Of a DNA stretch of 64,000 nt, positions 58,636 through 64,000 are shown piece by piece. Made by a program: the position numbers and the translations under genes. Below the pieces are notes generated by a model. The model saw only the letters and a program-made list of their open reading frames with translations, searched no databases and was not told where the DNA came from. Positions within the stretch are counted from its first letter, which is position 1. Every line of letters begins with the position of its first letter. This stretch comes from Gemmatimonadota bacterium (GTDB lineage Bacteria; Gemmatimonadota; Gemmatimonadetes; Longimicrobiales; Gaopeijiaceae): contig JAPOYJ010000069.1 in assembly GCA_026706635.1 (NCBI GenBank), forward strand, positions 1-64,000, given 5' to 3'.

Positions 58636-59856
58636 GTGATCATGAGACGATGCCGGATTCTTGCATTCGTCGCTCCCTGGCTGGTCCTCGCGGCCGCCGC
58701 CTGTACCGAGACCAAAATCCGAGACCCGATCTACATCGGTGCCACGATCTCCGAGACTGGACTGCGCGCCACGCCCGCCATCGAGATGGGGAACGGCTAC
58801 CGGCTGGCCCTCGAGGCTTTGAATGAACGGGGAGGCATCCAGGGGCGCAAGGTGGAGCTCGTGACGGCCAACGACGAGAGCGACCCCGCCGTGGCGGTGC
58901 GGCACTACAGCGACTTCGTCGAGCGCGTCGATCTGTTGCTCGGTCCCTACAGCAGCCCGATGGCGGCAGCCGTGCTCGACGTCACCGAGGCGGCCGGGAT
59001 GCCCCTGGTAGCGCCGCTGGCCTCCACGCCCACGATCTGGACCGGACAGGGCCGGGAGTGGAGCGTGCAGACGGCTGCACCCGCCCCGGTAGCCCTTCAG
59101 GGGTCGGTGGAGATCGCCGCACAGGCTGGCGCCCGCACCGTCGCGCTCGTGTACGAGGACACGCAGTTCCCGGCGTCTCTGGCGAGCGGAGTGCGCGAGG
59201 CCGCTGTCGCGCACGGTCTGGAGATCGTGCTGGACCGGTCCTACCCGGCCGGTGAGGCGGATCACGCCGCGCTCGCCGCCGCAGCCCGCGACGCGGGGGC
59301 AGACCTGTACATCGGTGGCGGGTACTACGACGACGCGATCGGGCTAACGCGGGGCGCGGACGCGGCCGGCTACGAACCGCTCCTGATCAGCCTCTCCTCG
59401 GGCGTGGCCGATCCCCGTTTCCCGGACGAAGTTGGCGACTTGGCACGGTGCGTAGCGGGCAACTCCTCGTGGGTCAGCACCATAGGCACCTCGGGGTTCA
59501 TCGCCGAGAGCGAGTGGTTCGTGGAGAGATACGAGACCCTGTACGGCAGACGGCCGGGCTTCCACGCGGCGGCCGGGTTCGGGGCGGTCGAACTCATGGC
59601 CGAAGCGATCGACGCGACGATTTCGCCAGCGGGCATGATCGACCGGGCCGCGGTGCGCGACTACCTCTTCACGGCCACGACCGAGTCGGTGCTGGGGCCG
59701 TTCAGCGTCCACCCGCTCGGCGACGAGCACGCCGGGGCCCAGCGCGCGCTCAGCGGGGTGCAGGTCCAGTGGCAGGACGACGGCGAGGGCCGGCTGGTTC
59801 AGCGGATCATCCACCCGGAGGCGGTGGCCCAGGCTGAGCCCTGTCTCGGCAGGTAG
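58636..59856 (+). CDS. Lipoprotein ABC-type substrate-binding protein (LivJ-like fold)
   Basis: 406 residues from GTG (an ATG two codons later is an alternative). Lipoprotein signal FVAPWLVLAAAAC, then a type I periplasmic-binding domain: IYIGATISETGLRATPAIEM, GRKVELVTANDESDPAVAVR, LLGPYSSPMAAAVLDVTEAA and HAAAGFGAVELMAEAIDA. It probably binds amino acids or amides at the outer face of the inner membrane. No ABC permease or ATPase is near. It shares the fold, but not close sequence, with the Tat-exported protein at 2909. Confidence 0.88.
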   Translation: MIMRRCRILAFVAPWLVLAAAACTETKIRDPIYIGATISETGLRATPAIEMGNGYRLALEALNERGGIQGRKVELVTANDESDPAVAVRHYSDFVERVDLLLGPYSSPMAAAVLDVTEAAGMPLVAPLASTPTIWTGQGREWSVQTAAPAPVALQGSVEIAAQAGARTVALVYEDTQFPASLASGVREAAVAHGLEIVLDRSYPAGEADHAALAAAARDAGADLYIGGGYYDDAIGLTRGADAAGYEPLLISLSSGVADPRFPDEVGDLARCVAGNSSWVSTIGTSGFIAESEWFVERYETLYGRRPGFHAAAGFGAVELMAEAIDATISPAGMIDRAAVRDYLFTATTESVLGPFSVHPLGDEHAGAQRALSGVQVQWQDDGEGRLVQRIIHPEAVAQAEPCLGR

Positions 59857-60020
59857 CGGAAACGCCCGGCGCCGAACGGCATGCGCGCCTCATGGGCTGG
59901 CGGAGCTGAGGCGGGTGAGTCGAGGGGGTGAGGTGAGGGGGGGCGGATGGATTGTGCTGGGGAGTGAGGGGTCGGGCTGGACCTCCCGGGAGGGTGAGTC
60001 GGCGCCCCTTCAGGTAGGCG

Positions 60021-61226
60021 TCAGTCGTCGAGGGTGATCTTCAACTCGTCCGCGCTGTGGCCGAAGTGCTCGAGAAGCCGGCGACAGCGACTTTCGACCT
60101 CCTTGGCGGACAAGTTGACCTCGACGTACAGGCCGCTGTCGTCGATGGGACGTGCCCGGGTCAGCGCGTCCGCCGCTGTCGAGACCCACGGCTTGCTATT
60201 GCCCCACAACGGCTGCAGGGCTTCAACAAAGCCAGCCGGGTGGCGGTTGTAGACAGCCGTGAAGACCCCCAGCAGCGCCTTCACCCAAGAATCGACCGGA
60301 GTCTCGGCTCCCCACAGGCTCAATGAGGTTGGACGAGAAGTGGCGGCCCCCGGCTCGCGCGGTAAACCGTGCGCCCGCCTCCATTTGCCGTACTGCGTGA
60401 CAATGGTGTTGCGGTTCAGCCTCTCGGCCAGACCCGCCTCCAACGTGGCAGCCAGCGTCCTGTGCTCGTCAGCGAGTTCCCACACCCTCCCGGTCTTCGT
60501 CCCCTTCCCGGGACGTGTCGGTATCGACATCGGCTTGGTCGGGTGCGGCGGCTCGGGCGGGGGAGGTTTCACCGGCTCCGCCCAACCAAGCACCTCGGCC
60601 ACAAGCGACCCCGCTGCATCCAGCTCCGTCCTCGAACGCACCCTGGCCCGGACCAGGGCGATCAACTCGGAGTCAGGCTCGTCCCTCATCTTCTTCCACA
60701 CCTCGGGAATCGCGGCCCGCAGCCTTTCCTCGTCCATGAGGGCCGCCAGCGCCTTTTTCGCAAGAGTCTCCGCGCTTCCCGATGTCAGCGCCTCGCGCCC
60801 CACATAGCGCTGCAACCCCTCGGCAACCGCTTCGGGCGGGTCATCGCGGGTGTTCAGCACCGCGAACCGGCGCCTCTCCGGGGGCCCCTTCTCCCTGGGC
60901 AGGTAGAGCCACCACTCAATCCCCGTAGTGAGGACACAGATGTCGACGCCGCCTAGGAAAGCGTAGTTCAGCAGCTGTTCCACATGATTGCCCAGCTGCT
61001 TCCTAGGTGCCTTCGCCTCCACGAACGCGACCGCTCTCTCTTTCCCTCGGAGGGCAATGTCAACGCGGCCGGTCCCGACGGTGTGCTCGAAGGAGACGCG
61101 ATCCGGATCTTCGCTGGACCAGCCAAGGAGCCGCAGGATGGGCAGGATCGCATGGGCCTTGGCGTTCTGCTCGTTGTCCGGAGGCGGCCGATTCGCCAGC
61201 TCCCTGATCTTCTCTTCGAGTGACAT
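60021..61226 (-). CDS. Stand-alone HsdR_N-like restriction endonuclease domain protein
   Basis: 401 residues. The N-terminal 150 match the type I restriction R-subunit nuclease domain: AKAHAILPILRLLGWSSEDP, VDIALRGKERAVAFVEAKAP (D...E-x-K catalytic core), and LLNYAFLGGVDICVLTTGIE. Instead of a helicase motor there is a linker, a basic region (TRPGKGTKTGRVWELADEHR), and a C-terminal domain with no recognised family. Such proteins are listed as predicted type IV-like restriction enzymes. No methylase or specificity subunit is adjacent. A defence role is likely but unproven. Confidence 0.75.
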   Translation of the reverse strand: MSLEEKIRELANRPPPDNEQNAKAHAILPILRLLGWSSEDPDRVSFEHTVGTGRVDIALRGKERAVAFVEAKAPRKQLGNHVEQLLNYAFLGGVDICVLTTGIEWWLYLPREKGPPERRRFAVLNTRDDPPEAVAEGLQRYVGREALTSGSAETLAKKALAALMDEERLRAAIPEVWKKMRDEPDSELIALVRARVRSRTELDAAGSLVAEVLGWAEPVKPPPPEPPHPTKPMSIPTRPGKGTKTGRVWELADEHRTLAATLEAGLAERLNRNTIVTQYGKWRRAHGLPREPGAATSRPTSLSLWGAETPVDSWVKALLGVFTAVYNRHPAGFVEALQPLWGNSKPWVSTAADALTRARPIDDSGLYVEVNLSAKEVESRCRRLLEHFGHSADELKITLDD

Positions 61227-61755
61227 CGGAGGTCAGATGGTCGAGTGGTCCACAAGGCACCCGGCAATCCGCCTCTTGGCCGGGATTCGCTACCGCATCC
61301 TGAATGCAACGGCGAGTCGATCCCGAGCTACCACGCACCGCTGGCGTCCGCTACACGCGGACCTCGGACTGTCATCGCGGCACCTGCGGGACTAACGGCG
61401 CTCGCTCCGCGACCGGTGGTCTCCCCCTCCCCCAGCTGATCGGCGCGGCGATCCCCCATCCAGGCTTTGGGCATCCTCCCAGCCACGCGCGGCGCGCAGC
61501 TGCCACCGATTCGACCAATCGCCCCAGCATTGTCTACTACAGTATACATAATGTAATCTCGACTTTACATGCCGAACCGGCGTACCAGGACGGCTCGGTG
61601 GAAGCGGCTCTGGCCGGGTACGATGCGGCTCTGGCCGGGTACGCAGTCTCCCAACGCGTAGTGGAACCCCCCATCCAGACCGCCCCCGAGGTACCGGGAT
61701 TAGTTTGTCACGTCCACGCGTCAGCCCCTCCCACCCACGGACCACCGGCCAGAAC
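61227..61755. other. Non-coding region with operator pair and short tandem repeat
   Basis: No convincing gene in 529 bases. It holds the sixth TGTAA-type operator pair (61531-61569) and a 19-bp phrase GCGGCTCTGGCCGGGTACG repeated twice at a 21-bp period (61604 and 61625). ORFs across it have no protein-like character. Confidence 0.6.
61531..61569. promoter_or_regulatory. Paired palindromic operator-like site 6
   Basis: Units TGTCTACTACAGTATACA (61531-61548) and TGTAATCTCGACTTTACA (61552-61569), 21-bp period. It lies about 190 bases upstream of the SnoaL-like gene and outside any recognised dispersed repeat. Confidence 0.6.
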
Positions 61756-62310
61756 ATGAACGCCAAGCTCTCCCTTCTCGTGCTACTAGCTGTCCTCGTC
61801 TTCGCGCTCCCCGCTCCCGCCGCCACACAGCAGCCACACCCCGCGGACCCCGCCGACGTCGAGTCCATCGACGCGATCCTGACGGCCGTCTACGAGGTCA
61901 TCTCCGGCGACGCTGGGGTGAAGCGCGACTGGGATCGCTTCCGCTCCCTCTTCGCGCCCGGCGCCACCCTGAGCCCGACCGTGCGCACTCCGGAAGGCGC
62001 TTACGGCCGCCAGATCATCACCCCCGACGAGTACGCCGGGAACGTGGGCGCATGGCTCGAGGAGAACGGCTTCCACGAAGTCGAGATCAACCGGGTGACC
62101 GAGCGGTACGGTGTGATCGCGCACGCCTTCAGCACCTACGAGTCCCGCCGCCTGGCGAGCGATCCCGAACCCTTCGCCCGTGGGATCAACTCGATCCAGC
62201 TCCTGTACGACGGGACGCGCTGGTGGGTGGTGTCGATCTTCTGGCACCAGGAGAGCGAAGAGCATCCGATCCCGGCGAAGTACCTGCCGGGGGGGCATGT
62301 GCCAGGCTGA
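61756..62310 (+). CDS. Secreted SnoaL/NTF2-like protein
   Basis: 184 residues from ATG at 61756 with a signal peptide (LSLLVLLAVLVFALPAPAAT). The mature part matches the cone-shaped NTF2-like fold: SIDAILTAVYEVISGDAGVK, WDRFRSLFAPGATLSPTVRT, HEVEINRVTERYGVIAHAFS, and a closing WWVVSIFWHQESEEHPIPAK. Members bind small hydrophobic molecules or act as isomerases; no catalytic residues could be assigned. Probably periplasmic. Confidence 0.82.
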   Translation: MNAKLSLLVLLAVLVFALPAPAATQQPHPADPADVESIDAILTAVYEVISGDAGVKRDWDRFRSLFAPGATLSPTVRTPEGAYGRQIITPDEYAGNVGAWLEENGFHEVEINRVTERYGVIAHAFSTYESRRLASDPEPFARGINSIQLLYDGTRWWVVSIFWHQESEEHPIPAKYLPGGHVPG

Positions 62311-62491
62311 AGACCGAGGCTCGCGGCCAACGCCTGAAGTCCGGGTTCGGTGGCGGTCCATGTCGATCGTCTCCACGGATGCTCTTCGACTGGAGAAGGC
62401 CGTGAGCAGCGCACTGCGGTCAACCTAGGACCGCTTCCGCTAGATTGCGAGAGAAACACGGATCTTCCTTCGCCGGATCTGCGAGCCCGTC

Positions 62492-63766
62492 ATGCACCAT
62501 TTCATCGACTTCAAGAGCTTTCGGAGGGAGGGGATCGAACTCCTCCGTCCTCTAACGATCCTGGTCGGTCCCAACGGTTCCGGCAAGAGCAACGCGCTCG
62601 AGGGAATCGAAGTTCTGGCGTCGATCGCTGCGGGACATCGGCTTCGGGAAATCACCGATCTCGACCGCGAAGGCGCACTCAATGTTCGGGGAGGGTTGCA
62701 GGGATGTCCTCGCTATGGGATCGCGAGCTTCACGCTCAAGTTTTCCGCGCGCACTCGTTGGCAAGGCGAGACGGCACCTTTCCGGTACTCCGTTACGGTT
62801 ACCCCCCTGCCGGAACCACGAGTTACCGCGGAATCCCTCGTGTTCGGCAACACGATGCTCTTTCGCGAAGTCGATGGGAGCGGTAGCCCGACGTCCGCAG
62901 ACATGAGGGTCGAATACAACAACTTCGCGCAGGGAGGCAAGAAGCCACAGACGGCCGTTTCCGCAACGCGGTCCGTGCTCTCGCAGTATGAGCACTTCGC
63001 AACGAAGAACCGGAGGCTGCAGGAATCCCTCCAGCTGATTGGTGCCGTTCGCGACCACCTTCGCGCATCGTTCGTCTTCGATCCCAAGCCAGACGCGATG
63101 CGTCGGTATGAGCGAATCGGTCACGACTCCCTAATCAGGGACGGATCGAATCTCTCCTCGGTGCTGTATGGTCTCAAGAACAATGGTGAGGCCAAGCTCG
63201 ACGAGCTGTTCGGCCACATTCGTCAGCTTCCCGACGAGCCGTACAGTGGCTTCGATTTCGTTACGACCCAATTGGGCGATGTGATCTTCGGGCTGCACGA
63301 AGAACGACCTGACCACCTCTCCGACGCCCGCATGCTCTCCGACGGCACCCTCAGGACCTTGGCGGTGCTCACGGCGGTGACGACAGGCGAACGGCATTCC
63401 CGCGTGGTGGTGGAGGAATTTGACAACGGGCTGCACCCCAGCCGGGTGGCGTCGCTGATCCAGGCGATCACTCGGAGCAGTGAGAAGAGGAGCATCAATG
63501 TGCTCCTGTCGACCCACAACCCCGAAGTACTCAATGCTCTGACTCCGGAACAGCAACGCAACGTGGTCCTTGCATTCCGGTCCAGGACGGACTACTGCAG
63601 TCGACTCCTGCCGCTCGTGGAGGTTGAACGCTACGACGAATTGCTGGAAAAGGGGCGACTTGGCGATCTGGTAACGCGTCGGGTTGTAGACCAACACCTT
63701 GATCCTGATTTCGAGAGCCGGCGTCGCGAGGAGATGCGTACATGGCTGGCGGGGCTGGCCGAATGA
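62492..63766 (+). CDS. AAA-family (SMC-like) ATPase, probable defence protein
   Basis: 424 residues. Walker A GPNGSGKSNALEGIEVLASI (about 27-35 for the loop), a signature-like MLSDGTLRTLAVLTAV, Walker B VVVEEFDNGLHPSR and a switch histidine STHNPEVLNALT place it in the AAA_21/OLD-RecF group of single-chain ABC-like ATPases. The nuclease domain of OLD proteins is absent; the next gene, overlapping by ATGA, may supply an effector. Such ATPase plus effector pairs are common in phage defence. Function inferred. Confidence 0.8.
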   Translation: MHHFIDFKSFRREGIELLRPLTILVGPNGSGKSNALEGIEVLASIAAGHRLREITDLDREGALNVRGGLQGCPRYGIASFTLKFSARTRWQGETAPFRYSVTVTPLPEPRVTAESLVFGNTMLFREVDGSGSPTSADMRVEYNNFAQGGKKPQTAVSATRSVLSQYEHFATKNRRLQESLQLIGAVRDHLRASFVFDPKPDAMRRYERIGHDSLIRDGSNLSSVLYGLKNNGEAKLDELFGHIRQLPDEPYSGFDFVTTQLGDVIFGLHEERPDHLSDARMLSDGTLRTLAVLTAVTTGERHSRVVVEEFDNGLHPSRVASLIQAITRSSEKRSINVLLSTHNPEVLNALTPEQQRNVVLAFRSRTDYCSRLLPLVEVERYDELLEKGRLGDLVTRRVVDQHLDPDFESRRREEMRTWLAGLAE

Positions 63767-64000
63767 CGAAGGTCTTCGTCGTCGAAACCAGCTATCTTTG
63801 TGAATTGTATAGGGTTCCAAACTTCTCGGACCCGAAGTTCTTCGCGTCGTTACGGACGAGGTGGAACGGCGAACGGGAGGCGGGCGCGAGCTTCCGAGTT
63901 CCCGTGGGATGCGTGTACCAGCTCTGCGATCACATCGCGGACGTCCCGGACGGGGGAAAGAGGCGGAAGCTGGCGGTGCAAGTCGCGACCGATGTGAGAT
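63763..64000 (+). CDS. Partial PIN-like effector protein, cut by the window end
   Basis: Starts at ATG 63763 overlapping the ATPase stop and runs off the window after 79 codons. The opening KVFVVETSYLCELYRVPNFS resembles the first strand and acidic residue of PIN-type nucleases (usually an Asp, here Glu), and VPVGCVYQLCDHIADVPDGG could hold the second acidic patch. The assignment is tentative because the C-terminal acidic residues are outside the window. Confidence 0.5.
   Translation, partial: MTKVFVVETSYLCELYRVPNFSDPKFFASLRTRWNGEREAGASFRVPVGCVYQLCDHIADVPDGGKRRKLAVQVATDVR

Overview
This is a GC-rich (roughly two-thirds G+C) stretch of a Gram-negative, double-membraned bacterial chromosome. 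It carries a complete Tol-Pal set, an LptD-type LPS assembly porin, TatA and TatC, NrdR, a short primary sigma factor without region 1.1, and many secreted lipoproteins built from Ig, fibronectin III, beta-propeller and plant-type leucine-rich repeats. That mix suggests Gemmatimonadota or a close relative. The assignment is inferred from gene content only; there is no rRNA gene here to test it, and no tRNA gene or CRISPR array was seen.

Layout. 0-5 kb: an IS-like end abutting a 5'-truncated threonine dehydratase, an OFA-family transporter, a sensor without output domain, a Tat-exported solute-binding protein, and a SelW-like gene with an in-frame UGA (putative selenoprotein) followed by a fitting bacterial SECIS hairpin. 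5-10.4 kb: membrane protein, rsgA, rpoD-type sigma, HD phosphohydrolase and a Cho-like GIY-YIG nuclease. 10.4-13.5 kb: a frameshifted propeller gene between long direct repeats and a leucine-rich-repeat lipoprotein. 13.6-19.2 kb: PpiD-like foldase, tatA, polyprenyl synthase, glutamate formiminotransferase and a fibronectin III lipoprotein. 19.6-29.9 kb: an envelope cluster read right to left as epimerase, tolQ, tolR, tolA, tolB, pal, cpoB, nrdR, tatC, lptD. 30-35 kb: ECF sigma factor, sodium/solute symporter, metallo-beta-lactamase-fold protein. 35-38 kb: an McrBC-type restriction pair. 38-43 kb: two recent copies of a PD40/Ig lipoprotein gene mixed with fragments of an AAA/DUF4143-type ATPase and an aldo/keto reductase. 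42.7-49.7 kb: a GMC oxidoreductase with its small subunit and a Gld-like ABC exporter. 49.8-56.1 kb: aminotransferase, RND pump, formate-tetrahydrofolate ligase. 56.1-64 kb: two toxin-antitoxin pairs, inositol monophosphatase, a lipoprotein binding protein, a stand-alone HsdR_N-like nuclease, a SnoaL-like protein and an AAA ATPase/PIN-like pair cut by the window edge.

Three signals cut across the genes. (1) A family of short non-coding repeats has related inverted ends beginning CTAGCAG(T/C)CCGTGGA, one longest copy of 256 bp (26826-27081) and many deletion derivatives. It behaves like a MITE, carries an internal hairpin with compensatory changes between copies, and often supplies the TAG stop codon of the adjacent gene. 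(2) A paired 18-bp palindrome TGTAA-N8-TTACA, always with a 21-bp period, occurs at six loci, three of them inside the repeats. (3) A second operator-like motif, CAACTATTGCG...CGCA..GGTT, occurs three times, twice at visibly rearranged gene ends. No transposase gene is visible, so the repeats are presumably mobilised from elsewhere.
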